From Polyangiaceae bacterium (GTDB lineage Bacteria > Myxococcota_A > Polyangia > Polyangiales > Polyangiaceae), in assembly GCA_025937835.1 (NCBI GenBank), contig JAICQO010000032.1, forward strand, positions 1-59,270: a DNA stretch of 59,270 nucleotides, in the 5' to 3' direction. Below the pieces are notes generated by a model. It saw only the letters and a program-made list of their open reading frames with translations, searched no databases and had not been told where the DNA came from. Below are positions 9,430 through 17,773 of this stretch, in pieces; position 1 is the first letter of the stretch, and the number at the start of each line of letters is the position of its first letter. Both the position numbers and the translations under genes were made by a program.

Positions 9430-10602
9430 ATGACGATCCCGTTGCGCTACGGTTGGCAGAGCCTCTGGTCCCGGCGCGCCACCACGCTGGCGACGGCGCT
9501 CGGCATCGCCCTCGTGGTGTTCGTGCTCGCTTCCTCGGCGATGCTCGTGGCCGGGCTGAGAGAGACGCTGCTGCGCTCCGGCAGCGCCGACCGCGCGATC
9601 GTCCTGCAACAGGACGGCTACTCCGAGGGCTGGTCGCGGATCCGTCAATCGGCGTACACCTGGGTCGCGGCCGCGCCCGGAGTGCGCAAGAACGAGAACC
9701 ACGAGCCCATCATGACCGCGGAGGTCGTCGGGCACGTCTATCTGCCCACCTCGCGCACCGCGACCCGCAGCGCGAGCCTGCAGGTGCGCGGCGTGATGCC
9801 GAACGTCTTCGCATTCCGGCCCTTCGTGAAAATCGTCGAGGGGCGCCGCGCCAACCCCGGCACGGACGAGGCGATCGTCGGCCGCAACATCGTCGGTCAT
9901 TTCGAGGGCGCGACGCTCGGCGGCACGATCGCGCTGCGGAAGGACCGAAAGCTCACGATCGTGGGCGTCTTCGAGGCCGGGAATTCGAGCTACGACTCCG
10001 AGGTGTGGGCGGACATCGATACCGTTCGCGGCTCGTTCAACTTCCAGGGCTATCTCTCGAGCGTCACGGCGGAGCTCGAGTCGCCGCGCGCCTTCGACGG
10101 CTTCAAAGCGGCGCTGGAGGGCGACAAACGCCAGGGCCTGAGCGTCGAACGCGAGCGCGACTACTACCTCAAGGTGTCCGAGAACCTGAGCAGCGTGATG
10201 TCGACGCTCGGGGGCCTCGTGACCGGCATCTTCGCTATCGGAGCGCTGCTCGGAGCGCTGATCACCATGCACGGCGCTGTTAGCCAGCGCGTCCGCGAGA
10301 TCGGCGTGTTGCGCGCGCTCGGCTTCGGCCCAGCGCAGGTCCTCATTTCGTTCGTGCTCGAAGCCGCCGCGCTGTCACTGCTCGGCGGCGCGCTGGGCTG
10401 CGGCCTGGCACTGCTCACCACGCTCGTCGACTTCAAGACCATCAACGACGCGACGGGACAAGAGCTCAGCTTCCGCTTCTCGCCGAGCGTCTCGCTCCTG
10501 CTCACGGCGCTCGGTGCGGGCGCCCTGGTGGGCGTTTTGGGCGGCCTCTACCCCGCCATCCAGGCCGCCCGCGTGAACCCCGTGCGCGCCATGCGCCTCT
10601 GA
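9430..10602 (+). CDS. ABC transporter permease, FtsX/MacB type (second of a pair)
   Basis: This 390-aa partner has the same design: one N-terminal helix (about 20-43, LATALGIALVVFVLASSAML), an extracytoplasmic MacB-like domain, and three C-terminal helices with the conserved loop VSQRVREIGVLRALGFG. It starts 3 bp after the preceding permease and is probably in the same operon. The C-terminus PAIQAARVNPVRAMRL is the usual family ending. The substrate cannot be told from the sequence. The dispersed 3'-end repeat separates it from the convergent gene downstream. Confidence 0.85.
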   Translation: MTIPLRYGWQSLWSRRATTLATALGIALVVFVLASSAMLVAGLRETLLRSGSADRAIVLQQDGYSEGWSRIRQSAYTWVAAAPGVRKNENHEPIMTAEVVGHVYLPTSRTATRSASLQVRGVMPNVFAFRPFVKIVEGRRANPGTDEAIVGRNIVGHFEGATLGGTIALRKDRKLTIVGVFEAGNSSYDSEVWADIDTVRGSFNFQGYLSSVTAELESPRAFDGFKAALEGDKRQGLSVERERDYYLKVSENLSSVMSTLGGLVTGIFAIGALLGALITMHGAVSQRVREIGVLRALGFGPAQVLISFVLEAAALSLLGGALGCGLALLTTLVDFKTINDATGQELSFRFSPSVSLLLTALGAGALVGVLGGLYPAIQAARVNPVRAMRL

Positions 10603-10745
10603 TCCCACGCTTCGACGTCGTGTTTGCGGATCGCGCTGGGACGCCGAATGACGTTGCTGTGAGCCGAAGCGCGCACCCAACCCCAAAAAAACTTGGCGAC
10701 ACTTGGCGCTCTTCTGGCGCCTTGGCGACAAAGGCCGTCCGCGTC
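10603..10745 (-). repeat. Dispersed 3'-end repeat, copy F (minus orientation)
   Basis: Read on the minus strand, the region begins TTTGTCGCCAAGGCGCC, continues with further gcgccaag/gtcgccaag blocks, then a run of seven T and GGGG, then an AGCAACGTC-like tail. It starts directly after the stop of the minus-strand gene ending at 10747, in that gene's orientation. It is related to the copies at 18931, 43362, 43530, 57736 and 59157. Confidence 0.8.
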
Positions 10746-10746
10746 G

Positions 10747-12051
10747 TTACAGAGCGGCGAAGTACACCGTGAGTCCGTGCGGCTCGAACGGTCGCACGTC
10801 GGGATCGAAGGGGTGGTCGAGCGCGACGGTTTCGAGGTTCGTGCCCACGGCCAGCACGGCGCGCGTCCCCGCGAGGTGCCCGACGGTCGCCTCCACCAAG
10901 GTCGAGCGATCTTCGAACACGACCGGGATACGTCCGAGCTCCTCGCCGTGCTCACCCACGCGCACGAGCTGCCAGTGGAAGCTCACTGGCGCCTCCCACT
11001 CCGCCTGAAAGCCGAGCGCGGCGCGCTCGGGGACCCGATCGAGGTCGAGCCAGACCAGCACCGAGCCCGTCGAGTCGATCGCTGGCCGGATCGAAACGCG
11101 CCGCGGCAGACTCGAGAACGGGATCACCCAGTCGAAGCGGGCGCGACCGAACGAGCCCGCCCAGGCGAGCAACGGCAGATGCTGGCCGTCCTCGCGGTCG
11201 CCGAGGAATGCGCGCGAGACCGCGAAGTCGCTCATCAAACGCGCGAAGCCGAAGCGGCCGTCCACGGTGTGCCGGAGCACGTCGAACGTGTCGGGCTCGT
11301 TGTCGTAGCTCGCCCCCCTGGGGTAGGGGCTCGCCGCTGCGGAAACCAGCGAAGTCGAAAGCTCCCCCGGCTCACCCGCGCCGAGCGCCTGCTCGAGGTA
11401 CGAAAAGAATAGAGCGGCACCCTCGCTCCTCGTGTCGACGTCGCCGGCTCCGATGGCGAGCTCGGGAGCGCGCTGCACGGCGTCGATCGCCTCCAGATCG
11501 AGCACGGTCGGAGCGCCGACGAGCCACCACAGGGAGGTCGCGAAGGCGCGGCGGGTGAACGGGGCCTCGGAAGCGTCCAACCCGACGGCGATCGCCTCGC
11601 CGAGGCACAGCACCGCGGAACGCAGGAGCAGTGGTGGCTCGTCGAGCGGGAGTCGGCAGAAAGCGGAGGCGCTCGAAAACAGGCCGCGGGCCGGGGCGTC
11701 CGTGTCGGCCGTGAAGGGCGTACCGGGTGCGGTGACGTAGGCGTCGAGCGCGTCGGTTCCGCCTCGCCCCTCGTCAGTGCGCGGTGGCGGGAGGCCCAGG
11801 CCGAACACCAACTTTTCGTAGGCATCTTCCAGAGCGGCCAGCGCGCGCAGGGCAGCCGCGCCGTCGTTGCCGTGAGCGCAGACGGGGCGTTTTGGTGAAC
11901 AAAAAGCGCTCCGGGCTGCCGCGGGGCGCTCTCCGACGACGACCGCGCTGCCCGTCGGTAGCTCCGGCTCGGGAGCGGGCACGCTCTCCGCCGACGCTCG
12001 GGAGGCGACCAATCCGAGCAGCAGCGCCTTTCTGAGCACGGGCGGGATCAT
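10747..12051 (-). CDS. Secreted protein of unknown function
   Basis: I do not recognise this 434-aa protein. It begins with a signal peptide (residues 1-21, RKALLLGLVASRASA) followed by a Pro/Glu-rich stretch. The middle (about 65-300) looks alpha-helical and Leu/Ala-rich. The C-terminal third (about 320-434) looks beta-rich and may be a sandwich domain. I chose the ATG at 12051 because only that start gives a signal peptide and leaves room for the divergent promoter at 12082-12112. The reading frame stays open further upstream but would overlap the divergent gene. No catalytic motif is visible. Confidence 0.6.
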   Translation of the reverse strand: MIPPVLRKALLLGLVASRASAESVPAPEPELPTGSAVVVGERPAAARSAFCSPKRPVCAHGNDGAAALRALAALEDAYEKLVFGLGLPPPRTDEGRGGTDALDAYVTAPGTPFTADTDAPARGLFSSASAFCRLPLDEPPLLLRSAVLCLGEAIAVGLDASEAPFTRRAFATSLWWLVGAPTVLDLEAIDAVQRAPELAIGAGDVDTRSEGAALFFSYLEQALGAGEPGELSTSLVSAAASPYPRGASYDNEPDTFDVLRHTVDGRFGFARLMSDFAVSRAFLGDREDGQHLPLLAWAGSFGRARFDWVIPFSSLPRRVSIRPAIDSTGSVLVWLDLDRVPERAALGFQAEWEAPVSFHWQLVRVGEHGEELGRIPVVFEDRSTLVEATVGHLAGTRAVLAVGTNLETVALDHPFDPDVRPFEPHGLTVYFAAL

Positions 12052-12081
12052 GGCAAACGAGAGCGGGCGTCTGCACAAGTT

Positions 12082-12112
12082 TTGACAGGGTTCGTGCACC
12101 CCGCCGTATACT
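12082..12112 (+). promoter_or_regulatory. Sigma-70-type promoter for the gene at 12124
   Basis: A perfect TTGACA (12082-12087) and TATACT (12107-12112) are separated by 19 bp, slightly longer than ideal. A transcript starting 6-8 bp downstream would begin almost at the ATG at 12124, giving a very short leader or none. This argues against using the TTG at 12082 as a start codon. Confidence 0.5.
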
Positions 12113-12123
12113 TCGTCTCCGCT

Positions 12124-12681
12124 ATGGCTTCCGGGCGATTCGATCCGCTGTCCAGCGTCGCGTTCGACCTCCGTCGAGGAGCGATCGAGCTCCAGGGGGT
12201 GCCCGGCCAGGTGTTGATCCCGGCCGACGCGCTGCTGGCGCTCAGTCAATCCGCCGATCCGGAGGTCGCCAAGGATTTTGCCCGGCGCGTCGGCACCGAA
12301 GTCGGCCGTCGCCTGGGAGAGCGCCTCGGGGACGCCTCGAGCGCGACGCTGGAGCTGGTGCTCGAGCAGCTGGCGGGTGAGCTGTCTCTGCTCGGGTTCG
12401 GTTTGCTCGGCTTCGAGCGCTGGGGTCAGGCGCTCGTGCTCACGCTGCGCGGCTCGCCGTTCGGCGCAGGAGGCGACGGGATGCTCGGCTTCTTGCTCGA
12501 AGGAGTGCTGCAGCGCGCGTTCGGACGCGACGCCGGCGTGGTGCGGCTGATGCGCGACGACGCCGTCGTGCGCTTCCTCGTCACCGGTCGCGGCACCGTC
12601 GAGCTCGTCCAGGTCTGGATGAGCTCCGGGGCGACCTGGTCCGAGGCGCTGGCCCGGCTTCAAGGGGGAGGCGCTTCGTGA
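12124..12681 (+). CDS. Conserved protein of unknown function, alpha/beta
   Basis: The 185-aa protein has no signal peptide and no motif I can name. Its pattern is a short N-terminal beta region (AFDLRRGAIELQG), a helix with DFARRVGTEVGRRLGERLG, and a C-terminal beta-alpha region (LVLTLRGSPF, VVRLMRDDAVVRFLV). It resembles small sensor domains of the V4R/heme-NO-binding shape, but only loosely. The ATG at 12124 is preferred because of the promoter just upstream. Its TGA overlaps the GTG of the next gene by 4 bp, so the two products are probably made together and may interact. Confidence 0.5.
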   Translation: MASGRFDPLSSVAFDLRRGAIELQGVPGQVLIPADALLALSQSADPEVAKDFARRVGTEVGRRLGERLGDASSATLELVLEQLAGELSLLGFGLLGFERWGQALVLTLRGSPFGAGGDGMLGFLLEGVLQRAFGRDAGVVRLMRDDAVVRFLVTGRGTVELVQVWMSSGATWSEALARLQGGGAS

Positions 12682-13835
12682 GCGATCGCATCCAACAATT
12701 GCAGAGCCTGCTCGAGCGCGTGAAGAGAAACGCAGCGGCGCCCCGCCCGCGACGCAGAGCGTCTGCGCCGCCCGCGCCCGTCTCCGACACGTTGCTCCGC
12801 CGCTCGCAGCGCGCGCCCGCGCCGGCGCCCGAGCCGGAAGAAGCGATGCCGATGCCGCTGGTGCGCGTTGCTTCCGCCCCGATGGCTTCGCCCGCGCCCG
12901 TTCCCGAACCCCCGCCGGTTCCCGAGCCCCCGCCGATCATCGAAGCGCCGAGCCCGACTCCGTTCTCGATGACGACCGAGGTGACGACCGTCGATTTCGT
13001 CGAAAGCGTGCCGCCTGCGCCCGCCGGCGAAGCCGACGTCGAAGACCTGTCGTCGGATCTGCTGGAATCTCTGCCGCCCCCGGACGCCTGGGCCGGAACG
13101 GCCACTTCGACGGAGGTGATCGTCGAAGAAGAGCCGCCGATCTCCTCGCAGCGCCCGCGGATCGCGTCGGGCCTGGAAGCGACGCTGTCCGAGTCGCCGG
13201 GCTCGGAGGCGCCGTTGATGACGCCGCCCCCGGAGTCGGGTCCGCAAGAGGCGCCGCCTGCGCAGGGCATGTTCGCTGCCAGCGTCCCCAACCTGGACGA
13301 GCTGCTCGACGAAAGCGCGGGTCCGATCTCCCGCGCCGCGCCCGGCGAAGGGCCGTCGCCGGAGCAGATCGGCGAGAGCGTCGAGCTCGGCGAGCCCGAG
13401 GGTCCGTCGATCGAGCTGGCCGAAGCCGTCAGCAGCTCCGCCTCGATCCCGCCCAGCGAAGAGCTCGAGGCGATGCTCGATGCGCCGCCGAGCGCCGGCA
13501 TCTACGACGAAGCCCTGATGCCGCCGCCGGAAGCGCGCGACGAGCTCGAGGCGCACGCGCGAAGGTTCTCTCCGACCGGCACGCCCGGCGACTCGGTCGA
13601 TGTCACGCCATCCATGCCGGGGGAGGCCTCGTTCCCGCCGGCGCTTCCGAACGAGGTGCAGGTCGCGCCGTACGTCCCGCCGAGCGCCGCCGAGGCCAGC
13701 GGGTTCGCGGCGCCCGAGGTGTTCAGCCCCGCCATGCCGAGCGGCGGCGCTCCCGAGTTTCGCGCGCCCGCGCCCTCGTTCCGCCCGCAGACCTTCCTCG
13801 AGCTGCTCGAAGCGTCGCTCGCGCTCCGCGGCTGA
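12678..13835 (+). CDS. Pro/Glu-rich, largely disordered protein
   Basis: The 385-aa protein is acidic and about one fifth proline, so most of it must be disordered. Two short ordered pieces frame it: an N-terminal amphipathic helix with basic residues (SDRIQQLQSLLERVKRNAA) and a C-terminal helix (QTFLELLEASLALRG). This looks like a flexible tether with a docking helix at each end. The partner may be the protein encoded just upstream, whose stop overlaps this GTG start by 4 bp. No enzymatic domain is visible. The FAH gene starts 8 bp later, so these genes may share a transcript. Confidence 0.55.
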   Translation: MSDRIQQLQSLLERVKRNAAAPRPRRRASAPPAPVSDTLLRRSQRAPAPAPEPEEAMPMPLVRVASAPMASPAPVPEPPPVPEPPPIIEAPSPTPFSMTTEVTTVDFVESVPPAPAGEADVEDLSSDLLESLPPPDAWAGTATSTEVIVEEEPPISSQRPRIASGLEATLSESPGSEAPLMTPPPESGPQEAPPAQGMFAASVPNLDELLDESAGPISRAAPGEGPSPEQIGESVELGEPEGPSIELAEAVSSSASIPPSEELEAMLDAPPSAGIYDEALMPPPEARDELEAHARRFSPTGTPGDSVDVTPSMPGEASFPPALPNEVQVAPYVPPSAAEASGFAAPEVFSPAMPSGGAPEFRAPAPSFRPQTFLELLEASLALRG

Positions 13836-13843
13836 GCCTCGCC

Positions 13844-14821
13844 ATGCGCCTCGCCACGCGGCGTAACGGAACGCGCGACGGCGAGCTCGTGGTCGTGGCG
13901 CGCTCAGGCAGCGCGTGTGCTTCGGCTCGCTCGGTTGCGCCCACGCTCCAGAGCGCCCTCGACGACTGGACCTCGGCAGAGCCCGCGCTGCGCGCGCTGT
14001 CCGCCGAGCTCGACTCCGGTCGAGTCTTGGCCGAACCCCTCGGCGTTGCGGATTTGCTGTCGCCGTTACCTCGTGCCTACGAGTGGGTCGACGGCTCGGC
14101 CTTCCTCAGCCACGTGCGGCTCGTGCGCCGAGCGCGCGGCGCGGAGCCGCCAGCGGGGCTCGACACCGATCCGCTCGTGTATCAGGGCGGCTCGGGTCAT
14201 CTGCTCGGCCCGAGCGAGGATTTCCCGCTCGCGGACGCGTCGTGGGGCCTCGATTTCGAGGGAGAAATCGCGGTGATCCTCGGCGACGTGCCCGAGGGAA
14301 CGAAAGCCCAGGACGCTGCGCCCACGGTGCGGCTGCTCGTGCTCGTCAACGATTGGAGCCTGCGCGGTTTGGTGCCCGCCGAGCTTTCGAAGGGGTTCGG
14401 CTTCTTCTGCTCGAAGCCAGCCACGTCGCTGTCTCCTTTCGCCGTGACCCCCGACGAGCTCGGCGCCGCTTACCGCGGCGGGCGCGTGCACTTGCCGCTA
14501 TCGGTTCGTCTCAACGGCGTGAACGTCGGCCAAGCCGACGCCGGCGAGATGCACTTTTCCTTCTTCGAGCTGATCGAGCACATCGCCCGGACACGCTCGT
14601 TCGTCGCGGGCACGCTGCTCGGGAGCGGCACCGTCTCGAACGACGATCCAGCGCGCGGCGTCTCTTGCCTCGTCGAACGACGCGCGCGCGAGCAGATCGA
14701 GCTCGGCTCGCCTCGAACCCCGTTTCTGAAACCCGGCGATCGTGTCGAGATCGAGATGCTCGACGCGGGCGGCTGGAACGTGTTCGGCACGCTCGACGCG
14801 CGCGTCGCTCCGCGACCGTGA
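13844..14821 (+). CDS. Fumarylacetoacetate hydrolase family protein (last step of tyrosine breakdown)
   Basis: The enzyme would cleave fumarylacetoacetate to fumarate and acetoacetate. The 325-aa protein has an FAH_N-like part (1-80) and the FAH catalytic fold. Likely metal ligands are E139 and E141 (LDFEGEIAV) and D170 (LVNDWS), followed by SLRG and the KP-x-TSLSPF segment. Placement beside maiA, hpd and hmgA supports this substrate rather than another beta-diketone. The length fits the bacterial short FAH subgroup; animal FAH is about 420 aa. Confidence 0.85.
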   Translation: MRLATRRNGTRDGELVVVARSGSACASARSVAPTLQSALDDWTSAEPALRALSAELDSGRVLAEPLGVADLLSPLPRAYEWVDGSAFLSHVRLVRRARGAEPPAGLDTDPLVYQGGSGHLLGPSEDFPLADASWGLDFEGEIAVILGDVPEGTKAQDAAPTVRLLVLVNDWSLRGLVPAELSKGFGFFCSKPATSLSPFAVTPDELGAAYRGGRVHLPLSVRLNGVNVGQADAGEMHFSFFELIEHIARTRSFVAGTLLGSGTVSNDDPARGVSCLVERRAREQIELGSPRTPFLKPGDRVEIEMLDAGGWNVFGTLDARVAPRP

Positions 14822-14855
14822 GCCCGGGCACTTGCGGGGCAAAAGGCCTGGACCT

Positions 14856-15503
14856 ATGAGTTTGGCCATGAAGCTGTACGGGTACTGGCGGAGCTCTTCG
14901 GCCTGGCGGGTGCGCACGGCGCTGGCGTTCAAGGGCCTCGAGGTGGAGCACGTCCCCGTGCACCTCGTGAAGGGCGGGGGGCAGCAGTTCTCGTCGGAGT
15001 TCGTAGCCAAGAATCCGATGGCCGAGGTGCCCGTGCTCGAGCTCGACGACGGCCAGCTCCTCACCCAATCGGTGGCGATCCTCGAGTACCTGGAAGAGGC
15101 ACACCCGAGCCCTGCGCTCTTGCCGCGCGAGCCGCTGCTCCGCGCGCGCGTTCGCACGCTGGTGCAGATCGTCAACTCCGGCATCCAGCCGCTCCAGAAC
15201 CGCGTCGTGATGAGCGAGCTAGAACGGGGCGGCATCGTCGCGGACGACTGGGCGCGCCACTTCATCAAGCGCGGGCTCACGGCGTTCGAGCAGCAGGTGG
15301 CACGCAGCGGCGGCGCGTTCTCGGTCGGCGATGCTCCGAGCTTCGCCGACATTTACCTGGTGCCACAGCTGTTCAACGCTCGGCGCTTCAGCATGCCGCT
15401 CGAAGAGTTCCCGACGCTCTTGCGCATCGAGCAACGCTGTTACGAGCTGCCCGCGTTCCAGAAGGCGCGCCCCGAAAACCAGGTAGACGCCGAGCCGCTC
15501 TGA
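14856..15503 (+). CDS. maiA: Maleylacetoacetate isomerase (zeta-class glutathione transferase)
   Basis: MaiA uses glutathione to isomerise maleylacetoacetate to fumarylacetoacetate. The 215-aa protein has a thioredoxin-like N-domain with KLYGYWRSSSAWRVR (residues 6-20), the cis-Pro/ES-type loop MAEVPVLE and QSVAILEYLEE, and an all-helical C-domain with PSFADIYLVPQ. The zeta-class motif is usually SSCxWRVR; here the Cys is Ser (SSSAWRVR), while the neighbouring serines remain. The ATG at 14856 (MSLAMKLYG) is chosen; the in-frame ATG at 14868 is also possible. It lies 34 bp after the FAH gene. Confidence 0.9.
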   Translation: MSLAMKLYGYWRSSSAWRVRTALAFKGLEVEHVPVHLVKGGGQQFSSEFVAKNPMAEVPVLELDDGQLLTQSVAILEYLEEAHPSPALLPREPLLRARVRTLVQIVNSGIQPLQNRVVMSELERGGIVADDWARHFIKRGLTAFEQQVARSGGAFSVGDAPSFADIYLVPQLFNARRFSMPLEEFPTLLRIEQRCYELPAFQKARPENQVDAEPL

Positions 15504-15504
15504 G

Positions 15505-16470
15505 CTAAGCGGAGCGCAGCGCTTCGTCGTTCTGTCGCGTGGCCTCGAGCAACACCGAGCCCACGCTCTTGGGCGGCCCGGAGGCGAGCTCCACGCCGAT
15601 CTGGCGGAACCAGAAATGCCCGCGCTTGAAGCGGATCGCCTCGCGGATCGCCTCGATCGGCTCGGAGTCCAGATCCCGCAGGCGCGCTCCCACGATCGAG
15701 CCTTCGCGCAGCGTCGCGCTCACGATCGCGCCGTCGTCAGCGCACACCTTGAGGACGCCGGTGCGTCGCTCGAGCTCGAGCATGCCCAGCACCGTCGGCA
15801 ACGACACCTCGTTCAGGTTGCCGCGCATCGACGACGCGGAGAAGGGCGATGTATCCCAGAACTCGGCCGCGTCGTCGGGAGCCGCGTGAGACGGCCGGCG
15901 CGGCTCCGGCGCGAACGCCTCCAGGCGCTCGCTGAGCTCGTCCGGCTCCGTCGGCGTCACGTCGCGCGCGCTGTCGTCGTGGCGCAGCTTGCGCTCGATC
16001 CTCTCGAGCCGCTGCTCCACGCGGCCGAGCAACGTCGTCAGGCCCTCGAGCTCCAGCGCGCGCCGCTCGAAGGACTCGCTCAGTACCTCGAAGCGCTCCA
16101 GCAGCCGCTGCTCGGAGCGGCGCTCGTGCACGCCGCGCAGCGCGAAGCGCTTGCCGAGCGAGTCCAGCGTGTCCTCGAGCGCGAGCATGCGATCGAACAA
16201 CGCGTCGAAACGCGAACGCAGCTCGCCGCGACGCAGCTCCGTCTCGCCCGCACCCGTGCCCGCGAGCAGCGTCGAGCGCGGTGCCATCGTCGGGCTGCCG
16301 GCGGGAGGCGCCTGGGTCGGGGCCACGGCGCCGGCCGGCTCGGGCGCCTTCGTCACCGTCGTCGACTCGGGTGCGCTCTCGCCGGAACGTCGGAACACGC
16401 CGAGCATTCTCGACAGCGCCCGGTTTCGCCACGCCGGGTCAAAAACTTTGAAGTGTTCGAGCCGAGCCAT
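15505..16470 (-). CDS. DUF4388 (PATAN-like) protein with coiled coil
   Basis: The 321-aa protein has an N-terminal segment HFKVFDPAWRNRALSRML, a Pro/Thr-rich linker, a long coiled coil (about 80-160) and a C-terminal DUF4388 domain (about 215-321, MRGNLNEVSLPTVLGMLELE). DUF4388 is common in Myxococcota and cyanobacteria signalling proteins and is thought to mediate protein contacts; its exact role is unknown. The gene points against the tyrosine genes that flank it. Its end is 1 bp from maiA's end, and its start faces hpd, so it interrupts an otherwise continuous pathway cluster. Confidence 0.7.
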   Translation of the reverse strand: MARLEHFKVFDPAWRNRALSRMLGVFRRSGESAPESTTVTKAPEPAGAVAPTQAPPAGSPTMAPRSTLLAGTGAGETELRRGELRSRFDALFDRMLALEDTLDSLGKRFALRGVHERRSEQRLLERFEVLSESFERRALELEGLTTLLGRVEQRLERIERKLRHDDSARDVTPTEPDELSERLEAFAPEPRRPSHAAPDDAAEFWDTSPFSASSMRGNLNEVSLPTVLGMLELERRTGVLKVCADDGAIVSATLREGSIVGARLRDLDSEPIEAIREAIRFKRGHFWFRQIGVELASGPPKSVGSVLLEATRQNDEALRSA

Positions 16471-16565
16471 GACATCTCCGGGGAAAAGCGGGTAACGCTG
16501 CGGTGGTACCTCCCCCTACACCAACTGCCGCCGCCGCACAGCCCCTCGCGAAAAACCCTGGGCCC

Positions 16566-16589
16566 TGCCGGAGTTGCAGAACTCTGGCA
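16566..16589. promoter_or_regulatory. 24-bp near-palindrome upstream of hpd, possible operator
   Basis: The arms TGCCGGAGTT and AACTCTGGCA are inverted repeats matching at 9 of 10 positions around a GCAG centre. The site lies 33 bp before the hpd ATG in the divergent region between hpd and the DUF4388 gene. It could bind a dimeric regulator of tyrosine catabolism or fold in the hpd leader RNA. The function is inferred. Confidence 0.5.
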
Positions 16590-16621
16590 AGGTTGGAGGA
16601 GCGCCACACGAGGTCATTTCC

Positions 16622-17773
16622 ATGCCCTCCGAGTCTCCGCCCAGCCTCGGCCTCCTCGGTATCGACGGGATCCACTACTACGTGCGCGACCTCGAGCGCA
16701 GCCGGCGCTTCTACGTCGACCGGCTCGACTTTGCGCTGATCGGCGAACGCGGCCCCGACACGCACCCGGGCGATCGCCCGCGCGCGCGGGCCGTGCGCGC
16801 CGGCGACGGTGGCGTGGTCTGCGCCACCCCCCAGGGTGACGGCGGCCGCGCCGCCCGCTACCTGAAGAAGCACCCCGACGGCATCGGCACCCTGGCCTTC
16901 CGCGTCGCCGACGTCGAACACTGCTTTCGCACTCTCGAGTCCCGCGGCGGCACCCCGATCAGCGACGTCGAGTGGCTCGAAGAGGGAGCCGGCAGCATCG
17001 GCACCTTCTCGATCACCACGCCCTTCGGCGACACCACCTTCCGCTTCATCGAGCGCCGTGGCGCTCCGCCGCTCTACCCCGGCATGCGCGAGCGCCCCGC
17101 GCCCGAGCACAACCGCTTCGGCTTCGCGCGCATCGACCACGTCACCTCGAACTTTCAGACCATGATGCCCGCGCTGTTGTGGCTCGAGCACGTGCTCGGC
17201 TTCCAGCGCTTCTGGGACGTGTCGTTTCACACCCGCGACGTGAAGGCCGAGCTGCGCGACGGCTCCGGCTTGCGCTCGGTCGTGATGTGGGACCCCGAGA
17301 GCCGCATCAAATTCGCGAACAACGAGCCGTATCGCCCCAATTTCAAGCGCTCCCAGATCAACGTCTTCAACGAAGAACACCGCGGCGACGGCGTCCAGCA
17401 CGTCGCGCTCGAGGTCCGCGACATCCTCGCGACGGTGCGCGGCCTGCGCGCCCACGGCGTCGAGTTCATGCCCACGCCCGCCGCCTATTACCGCGCCCTG
17501 CCCGACCGCCTCGTCGAGCTCGGCGTCGGCAGCATCGAAGAATCGATCGACGAGCTCCGGGAGCTCGGCATCCTGATCGACGGGCACGGCCAGGGCTCGT
17601 ACCTGCTCCAGATCTTCCTCAAGGATTCGGCGGGCCTCTACTCCTCCCCCGAGGCCGGCCCGTTCTTCTACGAGATCATCCAGCGCAAGGGCGACGCGGG
17701 CTTCGGCGAAGGCAACTTCCGCGCGCTGTTCGAGAGCATCGAACGCGAGCAAACCGACGAGGGTTCCAAGTGA
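16622..17773 (+). CDS. hpd: 4-Hydroxyphenylpyruvate dioxygenase
   Basis: HPPD converts 4-hydroxyphenylpyruvate to homogentisate with Fe(II) and O2. The 383-aa protein has two glyoxalase-fold halves (about 12-145 and 168-355). The iron triad reads H173 (RIDHVTSN), H260 (GVQHVALEV) and E351 (PFFYEIIQRKG), and the C-terminal gating helix GFGEGNFRALFESIE is present. The ATG at 16622 is preferred over an upstream in-frame start at 16574 because it has a GAGG motif 8 bp upstream and lies beyond the palindrome. Its TGA overlaps the hmgA GTG by 3 bp, so the two are translationally coupled. Confidence 0.95.
   Translation: MPSESPPSLGLLGIDGIHYYVRDLERSRRFYVDRLDFALIGERGPDTHPGDRPRARAVRAGDGGVVCATPQGDGGRAARYLKKHPDGIGTLAFRVADVEHCFRTLESRGGTPISDVEWLEEGAGSIGTFSITTPFGDTTFRFIERRGAPPLYPGMRERPAPEHNRFGFARIDHVTSNFQTMMPALLWLEHVLGFQRFWDVSFHTRDVKAELRDGSGLRSVVMWDPESRIKFANNEPYRPNFKRSQINVFNEEHRGDGVQHVALEVRDILATVRGLRAHGVEFMPTPAAYYRALPDRLVELGVGSIEESIDELRELGILIDGHGQGSYLLQIFLKDSAGLYSSPEAGPFFYEIIQRKGDAGFGEGNFRALFESIEREQTDEGSK

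Noticed and set aside
12082-12123. TTG at 12082 as start of the alpha/beta protein
   Set aside because: This TTG is part of a perfect TTGACA -35 box with TATACT 19 bp downstream; the ATG at 12124 is the better start.
10747-12663. Long minus-strand frame of 638 codons
   Set aside because: The first about 204 codons overlap the divergent gene at 12124 and its promoter. A signal peptide begins at the ATG at 12051, so only 10747-12051 is kept.
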